The notes under the pieces: model-generated
Database searches by the model: none
Told to the model about the DNA's origin: nothing
What the model saw: only the letters and a program-made list of their open reading frames with translations
Origin: Gammaproteobacteria bacterium
Lineage (GTDB): Bacteria; Pseudomonadota; Gammaproteobacteria; Thiohalomonadales; Thiohalomonadaceae
Direction of reading: 5' to 3'
Assembly: GCA_026193675.1 (NCBI GenBank)
Contig: JAPHSO010000343.1
Span: 1-9,996 of the forward strand
Length of the DNA stretch: 9,996 nucleotides
Part shown: piece after piece, positions 1 to 6,514 of the stretch
Layout of the letters: the number at the start of each line of letters is the position of its first letter
Position numbering within the stretch: the stretch's first letter is position 1
Translations under genes and position numbers: made by a program

Positions 1-850
1 CAGCAAAGATACTCACCTCAGGCAGGGCTCTCTTTAGCTCTCTCTGTAGATATTCACCAAGCTCTGAAAGTCTCTCAATACGTGACTCAAGCTCACTATT
101 GAGCAGTTCTGCCGCCTTACCAAAACCGACAATTCCCGGCATATTTTCGGTACCACAGCGAAATCCCTGTTCCTGACCTCCACCTTGAATCTGCCCCTTC
201 AGAATCAGACTCTTAGAGAAGATCAAAGCACCAACACCTTTGGGGCCATAAATCTTGTGGGCAGAGATGGTTAACAGATCAACACCCATTTTACTGAAAT
301 CGACAATGCCCTTACCGACCAGCTGCACCGCATCACAGTGAAACAGTGCGCTGTACCTCTTGCAGAGTCCGGCAACCGCTTCAATATTCTGAATCACGCC
401 AGTCTCATTGTTGGCAGCCATAACAGAGACCAACTTCAATCCCTGCTGTAATTCTAACTCTAGCCGGCTCAAATCGACTTGACCTGTGTCATCAACCGGG
501 ATAACTATCTGTTGCCAACCTAAATTCACCATCTCACTAAATACTTCAGAGACGGAGGGATGCTCAATCGCACTTAATGCGATTCGTCCAGGCTCAAGAG
601 CTTGCAGATAACCTTTAATCGCTAGATTGTTGGCTTCACTACCTCCACTGGTGAAGATCACCTGTGATGCGTGGGCTCCAGCCAGTGCGGCGACCTGACC
701 GCGAGCAATCTCAAGCAGCTCTTTTGCTCGTCTGGCTTGACTATGGTTACCCGAGGGGTTGCCAAAGTTCTCACGAAAAAGCGGCTGCATCGCATCCACC
801 ACCTGCCCATCACATGGCGTTGTGGCGTTGTAATCAAAATAGAGATCCAT
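1..850 (-). CDS. Cysteine desulfurase, NifS-type, class V aminotransferase (partial, 3' end outside window)
   Basis: PLP enzyme that takes sulfur from L-cysteine, giving alanine and a persulfide for Fe-S cluster or other sulfur assembly in the cytoplasm. The first 283 codons are present; the reading frame runs off base 1 without a stop. Seen: the N-terminal DYNATTP motif, TSGGSEANN (68-75), His97, Asp173 and Gln176 contacting PLP, the SAHKIYGPKG motif with Schiff-base Lys199, and GTENMPGIVG (233-242). The loop with the catalytic cysteine lies beyond the edge. The SAHK and GTEN motifs resemble NifS; E. coli IscS has SGHK and GTLP there. The ATG at 850 lies 20 bases after the iscR stop, so it is probably cotranscribed with iscR and under IscR control. 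The Shine-Dalgarno is weak (TAGAG). The enzyme family is clear; the exact role (Fe-S, selenium or thiolation) is not. Confidence 0.93.
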   Translation of the reverse strand, partial: MDLYFDYNATTPCDGQVVDAMQPLFRENFGNPSGNHSQARRAKELLEIARGQVAALAGAHASQVIFTSGGSEANNLAIKGYLQALEPGRIALSAIEHPSVSEVFSEMVNLGWQQIVIPVDDTGQVDLSRLELELQQGLKLVSVMAANNETGVIQNIEAVAGLCKRYSALFHCDAVQLVGKGIVDFSKMGVDLLTISAHKIYGPKGVGALIFSKSLILKGQIQGGGQEQGFRCGTENMPGIVGFGKAAELLNSELESRIERLSELGEYLQRELKRALPEVSIFA

Positions 851-870
851 AACGGACTCTACAAATCGAT

Positions 871-1338
871 CTATCCAGCGACAGCTGAAAGTTGGGCGGT
901 ATCTTTCTTTATTGATGAACAGGCTGAGACCTTCGCATTCTCTTTATTCACCAACTGCTCCAGATCAATGCTCTGCAAGAAATCATAGATCTGATCGCTT
1001 AGATCACACCATAGATCATGGGTCAGGCATGGACTCTCACCATTACAGTTACCCTTACCTTCACACTTACGGGCATCAACCTTCTCATCGACTGCTGTAA
1101 TCACATCTGCAACGCAGATCTCATTGGCAACACGACTCAGACGATAACCGCCTCCGGGACCCCGAGCACTATCCACCAACCCATTTCTACGTAGTTTGGA
1201 GAAGAGCTGCTCCAGGTAGGATAGTGAAATCCCCTGACGCTTCGAAATATCTGCAAGAGTGATTGGACCCTTATCAAAATTGATTGCCAGATCTAGCATC
1301 GCGGTAACCGCATAACGACCTTTTGTGGTCAATCTCAT
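871..1338 (-). CDS. iscR: Fe-S cluster-sensing transcriptional regulator IscR (Rrf2 family)
   Basis: Rrf2-family regulator that binds a [2Fe-2S] cluster and adjusts Fe-S biogenesis genes to cluster demand. The 155-residue protein has the usual family length. Residues 1-65 form the winged helix-turn-helix, starting MRLTTKGRYAV, with the wing RGPGGGYRL and Glu43 at the position that discriminates DNA site types in E. coli IscR. The cluster ligands are all present at Cys92, Cys98, Cys104 and His107, the same numbering as in E. coli. The C-terminal tail after about 135 is poorly conserved. The start ATG has a good Shine-Dalgarno (AAGGAG, 6-base spacer). A promoter with an overlapping IscR-box-like sequence sits just upstream, implying autorepression by holo-IscR. 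It lies between cysE and a cysteine desulfurase gene, the classic setting. Confidence 0.97.
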   Translation of the reverse strand: MRLTTKGRYAVTAMLDLAINFDKGPITLADISKRQGISLSYLEQLFSKLRRNGLVDSARGPGGGYRLSRVANEICVADVITAVDEKVDARKCEGKGNCNGESPCLTHDLWCDLSDQIYDFLQSIDLEQLVNKENAKVSACSSIKKDTAQLSAVAG

Positions 1339-1373
1339 TGTCTTCTCCTTAATGGCCTACTATAATGGTGAGT

Positions 1374-1402
1374 AATTTATCAATCCTTACTATTTTAGTC
1401 AA
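1374..1402 (-). promoter_or_regulatory. sigma70-type promoter for iscR
   Basis: On the minus strand a TTGACT -35 (1402-1397) is followed by exactly 17 bases and a TAAATT -10 (1379-1374). Transcription would start about 30-35 bases upstream of the iscR ATG. The -35 element sits inside the IscR-box-like sequence, so IscR binding would block RNA polymerase. Confidence 0.75.
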
Positions 1403-1406
1403 GTAT
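1382..1406 (-). promoter_or_regulatory. Candidate type 1 IscR binding site overlapping the iscR -35
   Basis: On the minus strand a 25-base stretch begins ATACTTGACTAAAATAGT (1406-1389) and ends AAGGATT. It closely follows the known type 1 IscR pattern, an imperfect palindrome with TTGACT-AAAA-TAGTC core and A/T centre; the right half-site (TAGTAAGG) is the less perfect one. It covers the -35 of the iscR promoter, the position expected for autorepression. The match is to a consensus recalled from E. coli, not computed with a matrix. Confidence 0.7.
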
Positions 1407-1414
1407 TGATTTCA

Positions 1415-2224
1415 CTATTTTTCAGGTGGATTTTCACCACTCCCGGTATCGAGCCTCTCCTGCGCTAATTCATCATCCCCAGAAAGAATCTCACATGCAC
1501 TCAGATGTGGCATTTTGTCGGTATCGATCTCCGCCCCCAGCGTCTTGATGGCACCACACATCTCCTCCATCTTACTATCCACTTTATGGATGTGATCGAG
1601 CATGCAGTTAATCGCATGAGCAACCGGGTCCGGCATATCGGGAGTCGTACCATAGGCATCAAAACCGATTTTACTGGCAATTGCCTGGCGCTTATCATTG
1701 GTCTCTAGCTCCCGTTGTTGCACCACTCGACCAGGTACTCCCACAACCGTTGTGCCATCGGGCACACTTTTGACAATCACCGCATTCGAGCCGATTCGGG
1801 CACCTGTACCGATATCAATCGGTCCCAGCACCTTGGCGCCGGCACCGACCACAACATTATTTTTTAGGGTTGGATGACGCTTGCCCTTTTTCCAACTGGT
1901 GCCTCCCAGTGTCACCCCATGATAGATGGTGCAATCATCACCAATGACAGCTGTCTCGCCAATCACCACACCCATGCCATGATCGATAAAAAAGCGACGA
2001 CCAATCACCGCGCCGGGATGGATCTCAATGCCGGTCAACCAGCGTGACAGAGCAGAGATGACTCGTGCCAACCAATGTAGACCCCAGCCCCATAATTTAT
2101 GCGCCATTCGGTGCCAGATCACTGCATGCAGACCAGGATAGGTAAAGAGCACCTCGAAGATATGACGAGCCGCAGGGTCACGCTCAAAAATGCACTCTAT
2201 ATCTTCACGCAGTCTGGAAAACAT
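1415..2224 (-). CDS. cysE: Serine O-acetyltransferase
   Basis: Acetylates L-serine with acetyl-CoA to O-acetylserine, the committed step of cysteine synthesis. The protein has 269 residues. A short helical N-terminal part (1-65) precedes the left-handed beta-helix of hexapeptide repeats (about 68-165), with GIEIHPGA, catalytic Asp81-His82 in DHGMG, YHGVTLGGT (101-109), and His117 in the RHP motif. E. coli CysE has a longer N-terminal region; this is the short form, with an unusual polar C-terminal extension of about 100 residues (170-269) that I do not recognise. The ATG directly follows the trmJ stop (TAGATG), with an AAGGTG Shine-Dalgarno at 2239-2234 inside trmJ, so the two genes are translationally linked. 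Placement before iscR and a cysteine desulfurase ties cysteine supply to Fe-S assembly. Confidence 0.95.
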   Translation of the reverse strand: MFSRLREDIECIFERDPAARHIFEVLFTYPGLHAVIWHRMAHKLWGWGLHWLARVISALSRWLTGIEIHPGAVIGRRFFIDHGMGVVIGETAVIGDDCTIYHGVTLGGTSWKKGKRHPTLKNNVVVGAGAKVLGPIDIGTGARIGSNAVIVKSVPDGTTVVGVPGRVVQQRELETNDKRQAIASKIGFDAYGTTPDMPDPVAHAINCMLDHIHKVDSKMEEMCGAIKTLGAEIDTDKMPHLSACEILSGDDELAQERLDTGSGENPPEK

Positions 2225-2974
2225 CTATTCATTCACCTTTTTATCTACCACTTTATCTACAGAGGTCAATATGCCTCGCAGAATATTCATTTCAACCTGT
2301 TCCAATTCTACTCGATTAAACAGACGTCTGAGTCTACGCATCATGTGACGCGGATTTTCTGGATCGAGAAAATCGATATCCACTAAAGTCTTCTCCAGAT
2401 GGGTAAACAGACGCTCAATATCATCAGCACTCGATAACGGGCTATCCCGATCAATCGTTTCAGCTTCAGTATGCACCTCATCACGAGCCATCAACAGCTC
2501 ATAGGCGACAACCTGAACCGCAGCCCCTAAATTGAGAGAGCTAAATTCTGGGTTGGTCGGGATGTGAAGCAATGTATTGCATCGCTCCAGCTCCTCATTG
2601 GTCAGCCCTGAACGTTCACGCCCAAAAACAAAAGCGACTTCACTCTCATCAGGTTCAAGGGATATTTTTTTAGCGCACTCTCTTGGTGGGTGTATCGGCC
2701 ATGGGAGTGAGCGGGTCCGAGCACTGGCACCAAACACCAGTGTCGTACCGACCAATGCCTCATCCAGACTGTCGCAGACCACCGCACCATCTAGAAGGTC
2801 AATCGCTCCACTGGCTCTCACCGTCGCATCTTCATGAGGAAATTGGGCCGGTTTGACCAGATAGAGCGTCGCCCTATCGCCATCCAATCCCATATTTTTC
2901 ATCGCCCGTGCCGCAGCACCAATATTGCCGGGGTGGGACGTCTCGACCAGAACAACTCTTATCTTTGCACTCAT
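2225..2974 (-). CDS. trmJ: tRNA (cytidine/uridine-32-2'-O)-methyltransferase TrmJ
   Basis: SpoU/TrmH-family (SPOUT) methyltransferase that uses S-adenosylmethionine to 2'-O-methylate position 32 of several tRNAs. The 249-residue length matches E. coli TrmJ. The three SPOUT motifs are visible: motif 1 ETSHPGNIGAAARAMKNMGL (11-30) with Asn17 and Arg23, motif 2 FVFGRERSGLTNEEL (115-129), and motif 3 IPTNPEFSSLNLGAAVQV (138-155), which form the trefoil knot and SAM pocket. The C-terminal part (about 180-249) is the helical dimer and tRNA-binding extension. It is the first gene of the minus-strand group, divergent from suhB across 110 bases, as in E. coli. The start ATG has only a weak AGAG ribosome site. 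Confidence 0.96.
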   Translation of the reverse strand: MSAKIRVVLVETSHPGNIGAAARAMKNMGLDGDRATLYLVKPAQFPHEDATVRASGAIDLLDGAVVCDSLDEALVGTTLVFGASARTRSLPWPIHPPRECAKKISLEPDESEVAFVFGRERSGLTNEELERCNTLLHIPTNPEFSSLNLGAAVQVVAYELLMARDEVHTEAETIDRDSPLSSADDIERLFTHLEKTLVDIDFLDPENPRHMMRRLRRLFNRVELEQVEMNILRGILTSVDKVVDKKVNE

Positions 2975-3084
2975 TTCTCTGAAGTAACTAAGGACTCAAT
3001 GGCTAAAATTCAATATTAGTCATTCATCATATCCTACTAGACTGATAGAATGCGCACTGCTTTTTATCAATTTAGGCTCAACTC
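2975..3084. promoter_or_regulatory. Divergent intergenic region trmJ / suhB
   Basis: This 110-base, A/T-rich gap holds the promoters for trmJ (leftward) and suhB (rightward). The rightward one is listed separately. For trmJ a TAATAT (3018-3013, minus strand) or a TATGAT (3031-3026) could serve as -10, but neither has a convincing -35 at the right distance. Confidence 0.5.
3043..3051 (+). promoter_or_regulatory. Candidate extended -10 promoter for suhB
   Basis: TGATAGAAT matches an extended -10 (TG, one base, then TAGAAT), followed by a GCGC discriminator. The -35 region (TTCATC at 3023-3028, 17-base spacer) is poor, as is usual for extended -10 promoters. The predicted transcript would start near 3058, about 27 bases before the suhB ATG. 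Confidence 0.5.
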
Positions 3085-3882
3085 ATGCAACCGATGCTCA
3101 ATACCGCCATCTCTGCTGCGCGCAAAGCAGGAAATATCATTGGCCGATCTGTTGATCGTGTAGATAGTCTCACCATCACCAGCAAGGCTCAGAATGACTT
3201 TGTCACTGAGGTGGATCAAAAGGCTGAGATTGCGATTATTGAGACCATATCCAGAGCCTATCCAAGCCATAGCTTTCTGGGTGAAGAGAGTGGTCGCACT
3301 GGAGATAGCGAATACCTGTGGATCATTGATCCACTTGATGGCACCACCAATTTTCTGCACGGCTTCCCCCAATTTGCCGTCTCTATCGCTCTTGAACATA
3401 AAGGTGAGATCACCCAGGGCGTGGTCTACGATCCCATCAGCCAGGACCTCTTCACCGCCAGCAAAGGTGAGGGAGCCCAGCTCAACAACCGCCGCCTGCG
3501 TGTAACAAAGCAGAAAGGACTTCAGGGTGCCCTACTTGGTACCGGCTTCCCCTTTAAACAGCAACAGCATCTCGATACCTACCTGGAGACCTTCAAGGCG
3601 CTGTTCCCCGATACCGCAGGAATACGTCGTCCCGGTTCTGCCTCACTTGATCTCGCCTACCTGGCAGCCGGTCGTATCGACGGTTTCTGGGAGATTGGTC
3701 TTAACTCATGGGATATCGCAGCAGGTGTACTACTGGTCAAAGAGGCCGGCGGCATGGTTGGTGATTTTAGTGGTGGTGATGAATACCTTAAAACAGGTAA
3801 CGTCGTGGCAGGAAATCTCAGCGTCTATGAAGAGATCCTGAAGCGTATCGCCCCCCTGCTTCCTGCTGAGCTAAAGAAATAG
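3085..3882 (+). CDS. suhB: Inositol-1-monophosphatase family protein SuhB
   Basis: Mg2+-dependent phosphatase of the inositol monophosphatase superfamily. In E. coli, SuhB also joins the Nus-factor complex that promotes rRNA antitermination and folding. The 265 residues match E. coli SuhB (267) along the whole length. Metal and active-site motifs are intact: EESG (67-70), DPLDGTTNF (82-90) with Asp82 and Asp85, and WDIAAG with Asp210. NDFVTEVD (37-44) is also conserved. The start agrees with the family N-terminus (MQPMLNTAI against E. coli MHPMLNIAV), although the ribosome site is weak (TAGG, 8 bases upstream). The S1-domain gene follows after 34 bases, probably in the same operon, which suits a common RNA or translation theme. 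Confidence 0.96.
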   Translation: MQPMLNTAISAARKAGNIIGRSVDRVDSLTITSKAQNDFVTEVDQKAEIAIIETISRAYPSHSFLGEESGRTGDSEYLWIIDPLDGTTNFLHGFPQFAVSIALEHKGEITQGVVYDPISQDLFTASKGEGAQLNNRRLRVTKQKGLQGALLGTGFPFKQQQHLDTYLETFKALFPDTAGIRRPGSASLDLAYLAAGRIDGFWEIGLNSWDIAAGVLLVKEAGGMVGDFSGGDEYLKTGNVVAGNLSVYEEILKRIAPLLPAELKK

Positions 3883-3916
3883 AGCGACTCACCCTTTCAC
3901 CCAAGAAGGCATCGTC

Positions 3917-4750
3917 ATGGCAGAGATAGGCAAAACCGAACTGCTTAAGGTTCTTAGAGGAACCGAAAGTGAGTTAATCCTGGATGGTGGAGAGCTGGGA
4001 GAGCTCCCTTTTTCCATTCGGGGGATGGCCGCAAGCTATCAATCTGCAAACAGGGTTGAAGCTTTTGTCTATCCCGACTCGGCCCAAACCCTGGCGGTTA
4101 CTACACAACGGCCTAAGGCACAGGTGGGTGAATTTGCACTCCTCAAAGTGGTCACCGTCAATCCCTATGGTGCATTCCTCGATTGGGGAATGGAGCGAGA
4201 CCTGTTGGTTCCCTTTAGCGAACAGCACCACGAAATGATTGAGGGACGCTCATACATCGTCTACATCTACTTTGATGAAGTTGCCCATCGCATTACCGCC
4301 ACCTCCAGAATTGATCGCTATCTCGATCAGGAACCACCGCCCTATTTTGAAGGCGAGAAGGTCAATCTGTTGATTGGTGGGCAATCAGACATCGGCACCA
4401 AGGCGATCATCAACAACGCCCATTGGGGTGTACTCTATTCTGATGAAGTCTTCGAAAAACTGAACTACGGCCAGAAAACCACCGGTTTCATTAAAAAGAT
4501 TAGAGATGACGATAAGATCGATCTCTATCTACACAAGCCGGGCTATGGTGAAGTCGACGCCCTATCCCAGAAAATTCTAGACCATCTTAAAAAGATGAAC
4601 GGTTCAATGGAGATCACCGACAAAAGCCCACCAGAGGTTATCTATGAGCAGTTTGGGGTCAGCAAAAAGAAGTTCAAAATGGCCATCGGGGGACTCTATA
4701 AAAAACGGATCATAGCGTTAGAAAAAAAGGTGATTCGTCTCGCCGAGTAA
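3917..4750 (+). CDS. CvfB/YitL-type S1 RNA-binding protein
   Basis: Resembles the CvfB family (YitL in Bacillus, CvfB in Staphylococcus, a virulence-associated RNA-binding protein) by its EIGK N-terminus, the block from ATTQRPKAQVGEFALLKV to the S1 signature GAFLDWGMERDLLVPFSEQ (85-103), and the overall 277-residue length. Expected layout: S1-like OB domains over residues 1-135, a third OB region (about 145-207, ending IDLYLHKPGYG), and a C-terminal winged helix (about 215-277) with YEQFGVSKKKFKMAIGGLYK. The ATG at 3917 has AAGAAGG 7 bases upstream. It follows suhB by 34 bases and is convergent with the MHYT kinase gene. Its cellular role in gammaproteobacteria is not settled; cytoplasmic RNA binding is the safe statement. 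Confidence 0.9.
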   Translation: MAEIGKTELLKVLRGTESELILDGGELGELPFSIRGMAASYQSANRVEAFVYPDSAQTLAVTTQRPKAQVGEFALLKVVTVNPYGAFLDWGMERDLLVPFSEQHHEMIEGRSYIVYIYFDEVAHRITATSRIDRYLDQEPPPYFEGEKVNLLIGGQSDIGTKAIINNAHWGVLYSDEVFEKLNYGQKTTGFIKKIRDDDKIDLYLHKPGYGEVDALSQKILDHLKKMNGSMEITDKSPPEVIYEQFGVSKKKFKMAIGGLYKKRIIALEKKVIRLAE

Positions 4751-4753
4751 CTG

Positions 4754-4793
4754 CCCCTAAGTGATAGGGGTACTGTCAGATTTTAATCCTGAC
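4754..4793. terminator. Possible intergenic terminator hairpins between convergent genes
   Basis: Two small inverted repeats lie in the 57-base gap between convergent genes: CCCCTA (4754-4759) pairs with TAGGGG (4765-4770) around a 5-base loop, and GTCAG (4775-4779) pairs with CTGAC (4789-4793). Neither is followed by a clean T run on either strand, so factor-independent termination is uncertain. The position suggests a role in ending both transcripts. Confidence 0.35.
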
Positions 4794-4807
4794 TGTCACC
4801 AAACTTT

Positions 4808-6367
4808 CTACTCAATGACTGCTTGAGGCAGTACCACTGTAAACACCGCTCCACCCTGAGCTCTGTTTGCCGCCGTAATCAGGCCGTTGTGTCCATCAAC
4901 AATCTCTTTGCAGATAGCCAGCCCAAGACCTGTACCACCTCCACCTGAAGTGGTTTTACTCGACTGAATGAACTTATGGAACACCGATTCAAGCTCATCT
5001 TCGGGTATTCCGACACCTTCATCTGCGACCGAAATCGTGATTGCAGAACAGCTACTCTGATTACCGGTTTGAGGCAATTCGTCTCGCCCAAAATAGATCG
5101 AGATCTCTTTACCCTCGGGCGTAAATTTAATCGCATTAGATATGAGGTTTAACAGTACATGGGCAATTTTATCTTTATCTGCCATGACCCATTGTTCATC
5201 CGATGATTTCTCAACGCTAATCGTCAATGATTTATCTTCAATGATTGAACTAACAACCTTAACCGAATCATCAACACTCTCTCTTAGATCATGCTTTGCA
5301 AAACAGAACTCCGCACGCCCTGCCTCCAACTTAGAGAGATCCAGAAGATTATCAATCAGAGCTAACAGGCGTTCGCCACTCTGATTAATATTTGAAAAAT
5401 AGGTCACTAATTTTTCATTAGAGACATCATCGACTCGAGTCTCCCCTATCTTGGAAAAACTCAAAATGGCGTGCATCGGTGTACGCATCTCATGCGACAT
5501 ATTGGTGAGAAAAACGCTTTTGGCCTGATTAGCACGCTCCGCCTCTTCTCTGGCAACTCTCAACTCTTCAGCGTAGACCTTAAGCTCCTCATTTTTCTTC
5601 TTGAGTGATAACAGCAACAGGCGATCCCTGTCCGCCAATTTAAGGTCGATCATCAAAAATATTAGCGTCAACAGCATGATGAAAATGACGCCTAAGATAA
5701 TCAATACCGAGAGTAGTCCCGAGTCGATACCCAACTCACCTGTTGTACAGTAAGCGTCAGGTGAAAAGTTTGCTGCAGCCATACCGGTATAGTGCATCCC
5801 GGAGATAGCAACACCCATAAATAGCGCCGCATACCCCTTTGATTGACTAAACAGACTCCTCTGTTCTTCTTCACCCGCACTAAAGCTCAGTTTCAGTGCA
5901 AAAAAGGAGGCGACAATCGCAATCGCAATCGATATAGAAAAGAGAAAGGGATCATATTGAATAGGTGGCGACATGTTCATCGCCGCCATTCCCATGTAGT
6001 GCATTCCTGCGATACCCAGAGCCATAAACAGGGTCGCTGTTATATGCACCCACTGTTTCTCTACACCCTTTCGAACTAAGTAGAGTGCAATGGCGGAAGC
6101 TGCGATCGCCTTAACTGCAGAAAAAATGGTTAAAGGAATATCGTACGAAACCGGAATCGGCAGGTGGAGCGCCAACATCCCCACAAAGTGCATCGCCCAG
6201 ATCCCCATCCCCATCGAGATGGCACCACCAATCCCCCAGTACCAGACCGACTCGCCCTTCAAATAGGGAATTCTTGATGCCAGACTTAGCGCCACAAACG
6301 AGGCAAAGATTGCTAACAGCAGCGATATTCCAACGAGGATAGGGTTGTAATATGTTTCCACAGACAT
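4808..6367 (-). CDS. MHYT-domain sensor histidine kinase
   Basis: Inner-membrane sensor kinase of 519 residues. The N-terminal MHYT sensor has about seven membrane helices (roughly 8-30, 45-66, 80-98, 108-128, 140-160, 178-198, 215-240), with the three signature repeats MHFVGM (59-64), MHYMGM (122-127) and MHYTGM (191-196). MHYT domains have been proposed to bind a metal, perhaps copper, and sense O2, CO or NO; that is a prediction for the family. A charged, probably coiled-coil linker (243-285) leads to HisKA with phospho-acceptor His292 in SHEMRTP, then HATPase_c with N box NLISNAIKF (407-415), G1 DEGVGIP (449-455), F box FHKF and G2 GGGGTGLGLAI. No receiver, HAMP or PAS domain is fused and no response regulator is nearby. 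The ribosome site is weak (AAGA next to the ATG). Divergent from the hydrolase lipoprotein gene. Confidence 0.93.
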   Translation of the reverse strand: MSVETYYNPILVGISLLLAIFASFVALSLASRIPYLKGESVWYWGIGGAISMGMGIWAMHFVGMLALHLPIPVSYDIPLTIFSAVKAIAASAIALYLVRKGVEKQWVHITATLFMALGIAGMHYMGMAAMNMSPPIQYDPFLFSISIAIAIVASFFALKLSFSAGEEEQRSLFSQSKGYAALFMGVAISGMHYTGMAAANFSPDAYCTTGELGIDSGLLSVLIILGVIFIMLLTLIFLMIDLKLADRDRLLLLSLKKKNEELKVYAEELRVAREEAERANQAKSVFLTNMSHEMRTPMHAILSFSKIGETRVDDVSNEKLVTYFSNINQSGERLLALIDNLLDLSKLEAGRAEFCFAKHDLRESVDDSVKVVSSIIEDKSLTISVEKSSDEQWVMADKDKIAHVLLNLISNAIKFTPEGKEISIYFGRDELPQTGNQSSCSAITISVADEGVGIPEDELESVFHKFIQSSKTTSGGGGTGLGLAICKEIVDGHNGLITAANRAQGGAVFTVVLPQAVIE

Positions 6368-6514
6368 TCTTAAATGATTGAGATGTTGGTGAATACTACT
6401 ATCTAGCCGTTTTGGAGGCTACAAACGATGCGTAGAATCTATCCTCAATGATACTCTGGGTAAATGCGATTGAGTAATCGTCGAATATTGGGTAACAACA
6501 ACAGGAATTTAGGG
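6368..6514. promoter_or_regulatory. Divergent intergenic region, kinase / hydrolase lipoprotein
   Basis: This 147-base gap should hold promoters for both flanking genes. On the plus strand TTGGAG (6412-6417) and TAGAAT (6433-6438) are spaced 15 bases apart, a weak candidate. A 5-bp hairpin CGATT/AATCG (6467-6480) lies in the leader, between an upstream ATG at 6464 and the preferred start at 6515. No clear operator is visible. Confidence 0.35.

Noticed and set aside
664..988. Overlapping plus-strand frames near the iscR/desulfurase junction
   Set aside because: They are antisense to the two conserved minus-strand genes and show no protein-like features.
2099..2386. 95-codon plus-strand frame across the cysE/trmJ junction
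   Set aside because: It overlaps two well-supported minus-strand genes, is low in complexity and has no ribosome site.
3067..3399. 110-codon minus-strand frame opposite the start of suhB
   Set aside because: Fully antisense to a clear suhB coding region; the protein has no recognisable domain.
4772..4798. Direct repeat ACTGTCA (4772-4778 and 4792-4798) in the convergent gap
   Set aside because: Only 7 bases, partly explained by the small inverted repeats there; no sign of an attachment site or insertion-sequence end.
6464..6514. Upstream ATG adding 17 residues to the hydrolase lipoprotein
   Set aside because: The added Asn/Arg-rich segment would precede the signal peptide, and no Shine-Dalgarno is seen before 6464, while the ATG at 6515 has AGGAA and leads straight into a normal lipoprotein signal.
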